Assembly (NCBI GenBank): GCA_030632405.1 | Contig: DAOVUU010000027.1 | Span: 1-11,849, forward strand | Source: Desulfobulbaceae bacterium | GTDB lineage: Bacteria; Desulfobacterota; Desulfobulbia; Desulfobulbales; Desulfocapsaceae | DNA: 11,849 nt | Direction: 5' to 3' | Part shown: positions 5,713 to 11,849 of the stretch, one piece after another | How positions within the stretch are numbered: position 1 is the stretch's first letter | Layout of the letters: each line of letters starts with the position of its first letter | Position numbers and translations under genes: made by a program | Notes under the pieces: generated by a model | Database searches by the model: none | What the model saw: the letters and a program-made list of their open reading frames with translations, nothing else | What the model was told of the DNA's origin: nothing

Positions 5713-6534
5713 TCAGTTCTCCATGTTGGTGACAGAAGCGTTGGTAACGCGCCCAAAGCCAAGATTTAATTTTGCCCAGCCAATATCATATCCCTCTTTT
5801 TCCAGAATAGATCTGAGCGGATCACCACCCTTTTCATCACAGACTGTGGAGGCTCCGATACTTATCACTGTTTCTGCATTTTTACATATTCCTCTCAAAA
5901 CATTAAGCGTTCGGACTACATCATCAACGGGCATTGTTATTTCAACAATACAGGAAAGAACTTTCTCATCAAGTACGTCTTCGCGAATGTCCCCGGTTGC
6001 CTGACTGATCATCATCTGGGTAATCGGATTTCCCTCTTCAAAAGTGACACCCTCGGCAGCCATTACCCTTGTGGCCTTCTGCACTTCCCTGAAATAGACT
6101 CCTATCCCGGGGCGTCCAAATTCCACAACCAGGCCGACTTCGCCCGGTTTAATTCTGTGACTCACATCGTTGGTCTTGACCTCCTCCGTTCCACGTCCAT
6201 GGACACCGGTTGATTCATGGGTAACCATAGGGTCGCTGAAAGCTCGCCGGACGATTCGCGGCCATTCCAGATCTTCAGGAATAATAGCTTCCGTTGGACA
6301 TAGATCAGGATCCGGCTGAAATCGAAGACCCACTTTTTTCAGCATTCTTCTTATAATCCTTATAGGCCCCGGCATCAGATGTTCATAACTCAGGCTCCGA
6401 TAGCAGTTATGACATTCGACACAACTCTCTGCGTTTATTTCGGATAAACCGTCTTCACCTATGTAAATTGCACCGACAGAACAGACTGCCACACAGTTGG
6501 CACATCCGACGCATTTTTCTTTTGATATTCTCAT
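5713..6534 (-). CDS. Ferredoxin-domain Fe-S protein of unknown function, split second cluster
   Basis: This 273-residue protein begins with a ferredoxin-like domain. The first cluster motif is complete: C8, C11, C14 and C18. The second starts normally (C38, C41, C44), but the fourth ligand in the usual CP pair comes only at C79-P80, 34 residues later, so a segment is inserted in the cluster loop. The rest (about residues 100-273) carries the stretch GRGTEEVKTNDV (112-123) and an ACT-like alpha/beta pattern around 190-230. I know no assigned function. The start at 6534 is chosen because AAAGGAAG lies just upstream and the ferredoxin motif then starts at residue 8, as usual. An open frame extends upstream to 6675, but its 47 extra residues look non-coding. 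It is the first gene of a two-gene operon and probably passes electrons to or from the CGHGM protein or a partner enzyme. Confidence 0.78.
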   Translation of the reverse strand: MRISKEKCVGCANCVAVCSVGAIYIGEDGLSEINAESCVECHNCYRSLSYEHLMPGPIRIIRRMLKKVGLRFQPDPDLCPTEAIIPEDLEWPRIVRRAFSDPMVTHESTGVHGRGTEEVKTNDVSHRIKPGEVGLVVEFGRPGIGVYFREVQKATRVMAAEGVTFEEGNPITQMMISQATGDIREDVLDEKVLSCIVEITMPVDDVVRTLNVLRGICKNAETVISIGASTVCDEKGGDPLRSILEKEGYDIGWAKLNLGFGRVTNASVTNMEN

Positions 6535-6725
6535 AACCTGCTTCCTTTTTCGTGTATTTGTCTTTGTTACTAAGGAGCTGGAAACTCCTAACCTGCAAAC
6601 TACCTCACATGATCTCAAGGGAGCCAATGTATCCAATACATCAAATAAAAGCAAATTTTTTAGTTTGGAAAACATTCTCTATCGCCACAAATATTGCTGG
6701 AAAACCGACCTCAATCAGTGAATAT

Positions 6726-6754
6726 ATTATACAATATCAATAATATGTACACAA
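6726..6754 (-). promoter_or_regulatory. Promoter of the Fe-S protein operon
   Basis: On the minus strand, TTGTGT (6749-6754) and a perfect -10 box TATAAT (6726-6731) are 17 bp apart. The -35 box is weak, which suggests dependence on an activator or relief of repression. Small dyads cover both boxes. Confidence 0.45.
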
Positions 6755-6765
6755 ACATTATATAC

Positions 6766-6794
6766 TTGACGCATATGTTCATATCGGGTAAATA
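6766..6794 (+). promoter_or_regulatory. Promoter of the gntR operon with dyad in the spacer
   Basis: TTGACG (6766-6771) and TAAATA (6789-6794) lie 17 bp apart. The spacer holds the dyad ATATG-TT-CATAT (6773-6784), a suitable place for autoregulation by the GntR protein. The -10 box is a poor match, so the call is tentative. Confidence 0.4.
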
Positions 6795-6826
6795 TTTTAG
6801 CTCTATTTAATATATTGGATACAACA

Positions 6827-7504
6827 ATGATCAAGCAAGTATCAAAAAACCCAAAACACCTCCTGTCTGCAAGGGAAAAGACATACAGTCTTTTAAGAAA
6901 ACAACTGCTGACCGGTCAGTTTTCTCCTAACCAGAGACTTACAGAAGAATCCCTGGCTAAAAAACTGGGTGTAAGCCGTACCCCTGTCAGGGAAGCACTC
7001 CACAAGCTCGAACTGGAAGGTCTGGTAAAAACTGCAGGTGCCAGAGGTTTTTGTGTACCCGATGACTCAGCAGAGGACATGGATGAATTGTTCGAAATCA
7101 GGGCAATTTTAGAAGGGCATGCCCTGGCCTGCCTGTGCAAGGTGATCACCGAAGAAGAAATCCACTCTCTGGGAAAACTTGTCCGGCAGGCTGAACATGC
7201 TTTCGAATCAGAAGAAATGGCCCTGGTCTTTGAATATAACACCCGGTTCCATGACCTGCTCTATGGATTGATAATCTCGAAAAAACCGCGTCTCTTCAAC
7301 CTTATAGAAGATATGAGAGGATATGTTTTACGATACCGGCAAAATACTCTTGTCCACGTGAAAGGTGCCCGGCGATCCATTGCAGGGCATAAAAAAATAC
7401 TGCTCGCCTTAGGGCTTGGCGACCCTTCCCTATGCGAGCATATCATGCGAAATCATGTGTATGAAGCAAAGGAAGATACGTCACAAACACAACCAGAGGA
7501 GTAA
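6827..7504 (+). CDS. GntR-family regulator, FadR-type (FCD domain)
   Basis: This 225-residue protein has an N-terminal winged helix-turn-helix of the GntR family at about residues 15-78, with the core LAKKLGVSRTPVREALHKLE. A helical FCD ligand-binding domain follows at about 84-210. The histidines in NTRFHDLLY, GHKKI and RNHV fit the FCD metal site. Such proteins are usually repressors released by carboxylic acids such as lactate, glycolate, galactonate or gluconate. The frame can be extended by 4 codons to a TTG at 6815, but ATG 6827 with GGAT 6 nt upstream is preferred. It leads an operon with an aldo/keto reductase (2-nt gap) and a D-2-hydroxyacid dehydrogenase, so it probably controls them and itself, and perhaps the divergent Fe-S pair. 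A hydroxyacid or sugar-acid effector is the natural guess. Confidence 0.9.
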   Translation: MIKQVSKNPKHLLSAREKTYSLLRKQLLTGQFSPNQRLTEESLAKKLGVSRTPVREALHKLELEGLVKTAGARGFCVPDDSAEDMDELFEIRAILEGHALACLCKVITEEEIHSLGKLVRQAEHAFESEEMALVFEYNTRFHDLLYGLIISKKPRLFNLIEDMRGYVLRYRQNTLVHVKGARRSIAGHKKILLALGLGDPSLCEHIMRNHVYEAKEDTSQTQPEE

Positions 7505-7506
7505 AA

Positions 7507-8478
7507 ATGGAATACAAATTTCTAGGATCTACAGGGATTCAGGTTTCTCAGCTGTGCATGGGTACAATGACATTTGGTAATGAAGCGGATAAACAGGAGT
7601 CTGCAGCCATGTTTAATCGCTGCCGGGATGCGGGCATTAATTTTTTTGACTGCGCCAATGTATACAGCCAGGGAAAGGCTGAGGATATCCTGGGACCTCT
7701 GATCACCAAATCCAGGGATGAATTTGTCATAACCACTAAGGCCTTTGGCCAGATGGGCACCGATATCAATGCCAAAGGTTCCTCTCGACGAAATATTATT
7801 GCGTCGCTTGAAGCAAGTCTCAAGAGACTTCAAACTTCGTATATTGATATTTATTTTCTGCACAGATTTGACCCGAACACCCCCCTGGAGGAGACCCTGG
7901 CAACACTGAGTGATTTAGTGACTCAAGGCAAAATCAGGTACATTGGTGCAAGTAACTTCGCAGCCTGGCAGGTTGCTATAGCCCTGGGTGTATCAGCACA
8001 GCATGACTGGCCCTCAATTCAATGCATGCAGCCAATGTATAATATCGTCAAGCGCCAGGCTGAAGTTGAAATCCTCCCCCTTGCCCAGTCTGAAAATGTC
8101 GGTGTGGTCAGCTATAATCCTTTGGGCGGTGGCTTACTGACGGGAAAATATGGTCGAAAGATTGAATCCTCCCAGAATCGGCTTGGTCGTGAAGAAAATT
8201 ATGGAAAGAGGTACGGTGATGAATGGATGCTTGACGCTGCAATGAAATATGTGGCCTTTGCCCGCGAAAACGGTCTCAATCCGGTAAGCCTTGCCGTCTC
8301 CTGGGCAGCGGCTCATCCGGGGATAACTGCTCCGATTATCGGAGCAAGAAATATCGGGCAACTCGAAGACTCGCTGCGCTCTGTTGAAATCGATATGACA
8401 CCGGAATTATACAAAAAAATTGCAAACCTGACGCCGACCCCGGCACCGGCTACTGATCGAACAGAGAATTTCAGATAA
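7507..8478 (+). CDS. Aldo/keto reductase
   Basis: This 323-residue TIM-barrel protein is an NADP(H)-dependent aldo/keto reductase. The catalytic tetrad is present: D48 and Y53 in FFDCANVY, K78 in ITTKAFG and H119 in YFLHRFD. The C-terminal NADPH-binding segment is visible as PIIGARNIGQLEDSL. It resembles the bacterial YajO/general-stress type subgroup, whose members reduce various aldehydes and ketones with broad specificity. It starts 2 nt after the gntR stop codon, with GAGGAG placed inside the end of gntR, so the two are coupled. The dehydrogenase gene follows after 17 nt. In this operon it may interconvert a carbonyl and an alcohol in the same pathway as the hydroxyacid dehydrogenase. The physiological substrate cannot be told from sequence. 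Confidence 0.92.
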   Translation: MEYKFLGSTGIQVSQLCMGTMTFGNEADKQESAAMFNRCRDAGINFFDCANVYSQGKAEDILGPLITKSRDEFVITTKAFGQMGTDINAKGSSRRNIIASLEASLKRLQTSYIDIYFLHRFDPNTPLEETLATLSDLVTQGKIRYIGASNFAAWQVAIALGVSAQHDWPSIQCMQPMYNIVKRQAEVEILPLAQSENVGVVSYNPLGGGLLTGKYGRKIESSQNRLGREENYGKRYGDEWMLDAAMKYVAFARENGLNPVSLAVSWAAAHPGITAPIIGARNIGQLEDSLRSVEIDMTPELYKKIANLTPTPAPATDRTENFR

Positions 8479-8495
8479 ACGATAGAGAGCTTGAA

Positions 8496-11417
8496 ATGAG
8501 CAGTCTCAAAACAGACCTGGAGCGTAAACTCCGAGCAGATATTGAAGGCGAGGTCTATTTCGATTCCTTCAATCGGGGTCGTTATGCAACCGATGCATCA
8601 CAATACCAGATGATGCCCATCGGCGTAATAGTACCACGAACCATGGCTGATGTGCGGGCTGCCATTACACATGCCCGCACAGAAGGTGTGCCTGTTTTAC
8701 CACGGGGAGGTGGCTCTTCACAATGTGGCCAGACCGTTAACAGTGCCCTCGTCATCGATAATTCAAAGTACCTCAATCAACTTTCAAATCTCGATGTCGA
8801 AGGATTACGCTGTACTGTTGAACCAGGCATAGTCCTGGATGAACTGAATACACTTTTACAGCCCCATGGCCTCTGGTTTCCAGTTGATGTCTCCACCGCC
8901 TCAAGAGCCACCATAGGCGGGATGGCAGCTAACAATTCCGCAGGCAGCCGATCAATCAGATACGGCATGATGCGGGATAACGTACTTTCCATTGCTGCAA
9001 CCCTCGCTGACGGAACAGATAAAAACTTCGCCACTGTAAAGCCACCCTCTTCTGTAGAGGAAGATTCATCCAACACTCTTATCCATAAACTTCTCACTCT
9101 CGGCAAGAGTGAGGCGGAGGAGATAGCCCGTCGACTCCCCGCTGTGCTGCGCAGGGTCGGCGGTTACAATATCGATGCACTGGTACCCGATGCCAGGCCA
9201 AACAACCTGTCTCATCTGCTTGTCGGCTCGGAGGGAACCCTTGCCTATTTCCGCCAGCTGGAACTGAAACTCTCCCCCTTACCAAAAAACAAGACTCTCG
9301 GCATCTGTCATTTCCCCACATTTTATTCGGCAATGGACTCGGCGCAGCATCTGGTGAAACTACAGCCCACCGCCGTTGAATTGATAGACCGGACGATGAT
9401 TGAACTCTCCAGGGATATTCCCCTTTTTCAACCTATAATTAAACAATTTGTCCGTGGAGAGCCTGAAGCCCTGCTTCTGGTAGAATTTGCAGAAGAGGAC
9501 CAGCAGGAAAATCTGTCCCGCTTAAAACAACTCTCCGAAGTTATGGGTGATCTTGGATTTTCATGGAAAAACTCCGGCAACCTGTATGGCGGTGTTGTCG
9601 AAGCAATTGACCCGGCTCTACAGCGTTCTATTTTTGAAGTGCGTAAATCCGGCCTCAATATCATGATGTCCATGAAGGAAGAGAGAAAACCTATTTCTTT
9701 TGTTGAAGATTGTGCTGTCAAGCTGGAAGACCTGGCTGAATTCACAGCAAAACTGACCGACATTTTTGGTAAATACAATACCAGAGGCACCTGGTATGCC
9801 CACGCCTCAGTCGGCTGCCTTCATGTACGTCCGGTACTTAATTTACGACTTGACCAGGATATCAAGGCCATGCGCGCCATAGCCGAAGAGGCCTTCACCA
9901 TGGTTATGGAGTATAAAGGATCTCACTCAGGTGAACATGGCGACGGTATCATGCGCTCAGAGTTTCACGAGAAGATGTTCGGCCCCCGTATAGTGAAAAG
10001 TTTTGAAAAAGTAAAAGAGTATTTTGACCCGGACGGGCTGTTCAACCCTGGAAAAATCGTCAATCCACCCAAAATGGATGACCGGAGCCTGTTCCGTTAT
10101 GCACCGGAATATAAAGTTGATGATTTTAAAACAGTGTTTGACTGGTCGCTTTGGCCCGGCAGTGGCGGTGGATTTCAGGGTGCCGTCGAGATGTGCAACA
10201 ATAACGGTGCCTGCAGAAAACTGCATGACGGAGCCATGTGCCCCTCGTATCGCGTCACTCGAAATGAGAGGGATTCAACACGGGGGCGTGCCAACACATT
10301 ACGGCTGGTTATCTCGGGTCAGCTTGGCCCAGGCGCGCTGGAATCAGATGAAATGGCTGAAACTCTGAAACTCTGCGTGTCCTGCAAAGCATGTAAAAGA
10401 GAGTGTCCCACCGGCGTCGATATGGCGAAAATGAAAATCGAAGTAACCGCCGCCAGAAAAAACATAACTGGTTTTTCTCTGCATGATAATCTGATTGCCT
10501 GGATGCCCCGTTATGCTCCCTTTTTAGCTAAAATTTCCTGGCTTGCAAATATGCGGGATGGTGTACCCGGCACAGCCCGTATCTTTGAGATTGTCGATGG
10601 ATTCACCAGCAAACGTCCCCTGCCCAAATGGCGATCGGATATATACAAACCAGCCGAATCTGCTGGACCTGACGGTGGTAAAGAAGTGATCCTCTTCGCC
10701 GACACCTTCAACACCTATTTCGAATATGAAAATCTTGAGGCCGCCAGGGATCTGCTTATTGCCGCCGGCTATCGAGTACTCTCTCCCAGACCAGTTGAGG
10801 ATAAGAGACGGCCGGTCTGCTGCGGCCGGACATTCCTGACTGTGGGAAAGATTGATCAGGCACGGAAAGAGGCTGTTCGCCTTGTGGAAACATACTACTC
10901 CTACGCAGAGCGAGGTGTGCCGATTATCGGCCTGGAACCGAGCTGTCTGCTGAGCCTTCGTGATGAAATACCATCTCTGATCCCGGGAAAAAAATCTGCT
11001 GCAGTTGCCAGAGAAGCTGTACTGTTCGAAGAATTTTGTGACCAACAGGAAATAAAACTCGAATTTAAACCGATAGCCCCTAAGGTATTGGTACACGGTC
11101 ATTGCCACCAGAAGGCCTTTAATTCCACAAACTTTCTGAAACAAACGCTGAAAATGGTCCCGGGACTTGAAGTAGAAATGATTGATTCGAGTTGCTGCGG
11201 CATGGCGGGTGCTTTCGGGTATGGATCTGAGACCTACGAGACCTCAATGCAGATGGGGGAACTTTCTCTTTTCCCGGCGGTGCGAAAAGAACCAGCCGAC
11301 ACGCTCATTGTCGCCGATGGCGCTTCATGCAGGCACCAGATAGAACACGGTACGAATCGTAAAGCAGTTCATGTTGTCCGTGTGCTGCATCGAGCGATGA
11401 CCAATGAGAATAGGTAG
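8496..11417 (+). CDS. FAD and Fe-S D-2-hydroxyacid dehydrogenase (GlcD-GlcF fusion, YdiJ-like)
   Basis: This 973-residue fusion protein oxidises a 2-hydroxyacid, such as D-lactate, glycolate or D-2-hydroxyglutarate, and passes electrons on through Fe-S clusters. The FAD-binding domain (PCMH type) spans about residues 40-230, with PRGGGSS at 69-75. The FAD-oxidase C-terminal domain spans about 250-540, with EHGDG at 480-484 and PDGLFNPGKIV near 510-520. The Fe-S part has C567, C573 and C582-P followed by a complete C627-C630-C633-C637-P motif. Two CCG domains follow (CCG at 775-777 and 900-902), as in HdrB and GlcF, probable sites for a further cluster or quinone/electron carrier contact. No membrane helix or signal peptide is evident. 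Length matches the long YdiJ/D-LDH fusions. The start has GAGAG upstream. It is the last gene of the gntR operon. The exact substrate is open. Confidence 0.9.
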   Translation: MSSLKTDLERKLRADIEGEVYFDSFNRGRYATDASQYQMMPIGVIVPRTMADVRAAITHARTEGVPVLPRGGGSSQCGQTVNSALVIDNSKYLNQLSNLDVEGLRCTVEPGIVLDELNTLLQPHGLWFPVDVSTASRATIGGMAANNSAGSRSIRYGMMRDNVLSIAATLADGTDKNFATVKPPSSVEEDSSNTLIHKLLTLGKSEAEEIARRLPAVLRRVGGYNIDALVPDARPNNLSHLLVGSEGTLAYFRQLELKLSPLPKNKTLGICHFPTFYSAMDSAQHLVKLQPTAVELIDRTMIELSRDIPLFQPIIKQFVRGEPEALLLVEFAEEDQQENLSRLKQLSEVMGDLGFSWKNSGNLYGGVVEAIDPALQRSIFEVRKSGLNIMMSMKEERKPISFVEDCAVKLEDLAEFTAKLTDIFGKYNTRGTWYAHASVGCLHVRPVLNLRLDQDIKAMRAIAEEAFTMVMEYKGSHSGEHGDGIMRSEFHEKMFGPRIVKSFEKVKEYFDPDGLFNPGKIVNPPKMDDRSLFRYAPEYKVDDFKTVFDWSLWPGSGGGFQGAVEMCNNNGACRKLHDGAMCPSYRVTRNERDSTRGRANTLRLVISGQLGPGALESDEMAETLKLCVSCKACKRECPTGVDMAKMKIEVTAARKNITGFSLHDNLIAWMPRYAPFLAKISWLANMRDGVPGTARIFEIVDGFTSKRPLPKWRSDIYKPAESAGPDGGKEVILFADTFNTYFEYENLEAARDLLIAAGYRVLSPRPVEDKRRPVCCGRTFLTVGKIDQARKEAVRLVETYYSYAERGVPIIGLEPSCLLSLRDEIPSLIPGKKSAAVAREAVLFEEFCDQQEIKLEFKPIAPKVLVHGHCHQKAFNSTNFLKQTLKMVPGLEVEMIDSSCCGMAGAFGYGSETYETSMQMGELSLFPAVRKEPADTLIVADGASCRHQIEHGTNRKAVHVVRVLHRAMTNENR

Positions 11418-11515
11418 ATAGATTTTTTTAGGCTGAAGGCTGTTGAAAAAGCAAAGTAACGAAAACGGATTCATGGGTAACTTTTGTCCGCTTTTGGCAG
11501 TAGATTTCTTGCAGG

Positions 11516-11535
11516 ATCTAAACTGGACATTACTA
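11516..11535. repeat. Decayed copy of the IS-end-like repeat
   Basis: These 20 bases match the right end of the perfect inverted repeat (3911-3930) at 15 positions, including the core GGACA. Similarity continues a little to the left, with GTAGATTTC against GTAGACTTC, allowing a 4-nt gap. It is in the same orientation relative to the gene downstream. It is probably a remnant of the same type of element. Confidence 0.4.
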
Positions 11536-11551
11536 AAATAAAATATATTTA

Positions 11552-11569
11552 TCCGGTATCGATGCCGGA
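11552..11569. promoter_or_regulatory. Palindrome upstream of ilvD
   Basis: TCCGGTATC-GATGCCGGA is an 18-bp palindrome with 8 of 9 matching pairs and no spacer, ending 34 bp before the ilvD start codon. It could be an operator for a dimeric regulator or a small hairpin in the leader. Confidence 0.35.
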
Positions 11570-11603
11570 ATACAGATAAAAAGCAACATAAGGGAGAGAA
11601 ATA

Positions 11604-11849
11604 ATGGCAATTACATTGCGAAGCAGTGAAACAACAGACGGGAGAAGAATGGCCGGTGCGCGTGCCCTGTGGCGGGCCAATGGAATGAAGGAAGAACAGT
11701 TCGGCAAACCGATTATCGCAGTTGTCAACTCGTTCACACAATTTGTCCCTGGACATGTCCACCTGCACGAAACAGGGCAGATGGTCAAACAGCGTATTGA
11801 GGAACTCGGCTGCTTTGCGGCAGAGTTCAATACCATTGCCGTTGATGAC
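11604..11849 (+). CDS. ilvD: Dihydroxy-acid dehydratase, N-terminal part (cut by window edge)
   Basis: The first 82 codons are open to the edge. The protein begins [20 protein letters not shown] and contains [21 protein letters not shown] and FNTIAVDD, which match the highly conserved N-terminus of IlvD. The full enzyme carries an Fe-S cluster and dehydrates 2,3-dihydroxy-3-methylbutanoate or pentanoate to the 2-keto acid in valine, isoleucine and leucine biosynthesis. GGGAGAG lies about 7 nt before the ATG. The conserved residues favour true IlvD over the related sugar-acid dehydratases (Edd, xylonate and arabonate types), though the cluster-binding cysteines and substrate-site residues are outside the window. 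Confidence 0.88.
   Translation, partial: MAITLRSSETTDGRRMAGARALWRANGMKEEQFGKPIIAVVNSFTQFVPGHVHLHETGQMVKQRIEELGCFAAEFNTIAVDD

Larger units (their letters stand above)
6535..6826. other. Divergent control region of the Fe-S pair and the GntR operon
   Basis: This AT-rich stretch of about 290 bp contains two back-to-back promoters (minus 6726-6754, plus 6766-6794) and three small dyads: ATATT/AATAT at 6724-6737, ATGT/ACAT at 6745-6758 and ATATG/CATAT at 6773-6784. The part from 6535 to about 6718 would be a leader of about 185 nt for the Fe-S gene; I see no riboswitch or leader peptide in it. Confidence 0.5.
11418..11603. other. Intergenic region upstream of ilvD
   Basis: This 186-bp region has no gene. 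It contains a decayed IS-end-like sequence (11516-11535) and an 18-bp near-perfect palindrome (11552-11569). A promoter for ilvD probably lies between 11520 and 11555, where TGGACA (11524-11529) and AT-rich hexamers occur, but the spacing is not convincing. There is no clear terminator after the dehydrogenase gene, so some read-through is possible. Confidence 0.45.

Noticed and set aside
6535..6675. 47-residue N-terminal extension of the Fe-S protein
   Set aside because: The extension puts the ferredoxin motif far from the N-terminus and lacks a ribosome binding site, while the ATG at 6534 has AAAGGAAG upstream. The stretch is better read as leader.
6535..6718. Riboswitch in the long leader of the Fe-S operon
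   Set aside because: No conserved riboswitch core or clear terminator/antiterminator pair could be seen by eye.
10524..11144. Minus-strand open frame of 206 codons
   Set aside because: It is fully antisense to the Fe-S/CCG part of the hydroxyacid dehydrogenase, which has clear domain motifs; the antisense translation shows none.
31..11849. A sulfo-Entner-Doudoroff (sulfoquinovose) gene cluster
   Set aside because: A dehydratase of the IlvD/Edd superfamily, an aldehyde dehydrogenase and an aldo/keto reductase are present. However, the dehydratase start matches true IlvD, the aldehyde dehydrogenase is of the acylating type, and no KDSG aldolase, lactonase or sulfoquinovosidase is seen.

Overview
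The window looks like part of the chromosome of a strictly anaerobic Gram-negative bacterium, most likely a sulfate reducer or relative in the Desulfobacterota. This placement is an inference. It rests on the density of Fe-S and CCG-type proteins, the acylating aldehyde dehydrogenase, the moderate GC content and the style of the intergenic repeats. There is no rRNA or other marker gene to confirm it. No tRNA, CRISPR array, phage gene or intact transposase is visible.

Left block (1-4739). An IclR-type regulator lies between two metabolic units. Downstream on the minus strand is an acylating aldehyde dehydrogenase of the sulfoacetaldehyde dehydrogenase (SauS) type, followed after 21 nt by the start codon of one more minus-strand gene cut by the window edge. 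Divergent on the plus strand are an HMG-CoA-lyase-like aldolase with an intact metal site and catalytic cysteine, and a type I 3-dehydroquinate dehydratase (AroD family). The promoters I find for the dehydrogenase and the lyase are nearly the same (TTGACA, 17 bp, TATCCT or TATTCT). Both have dyads near the start of transcription and share the octamer TTCTGTTT, so joint control by the IclR protein is likely.

Middle block (4740-6826). A 293-bp gap holds a long imperfect hairpin inside an 11-nt direct repeat. A tightly coupled minus-strand pair follows: an Fe-S protein with an unusual split second cluster, and a smaller protein with a CGHGM...CxCGxFN cysteine signature. I recognise no named function for either. 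Their promoter lies back to back with that of a GntR/FadR-type regulator.

Right block (6827-11849). The GntR gene, an aldo/keto reductase and a 973-residue FAD plus Fe-S D-2-hydroxyacid dehydrogenase form one operon with gaps of 2 and 17 nt. After 186 bp the start of ilvD (dihydroxy-acid dehydratase) runs off the edge.

Taken together, the content suggests two catabolic or intermediary-metabolism units, one under IclR and one under GntR control, handling aldehydes, CoA thioesters and hydroxyacids. The actual substrate cannot be read from the sequence. The most novel part is the uncharacterised Fe-S pair and its link with the lone AroD and HMGL-like enzymes. IS-end-like repeats upstream of aroD and, in decayed form, upstream of ilvD suggest the cluster was built partly by past insertions.
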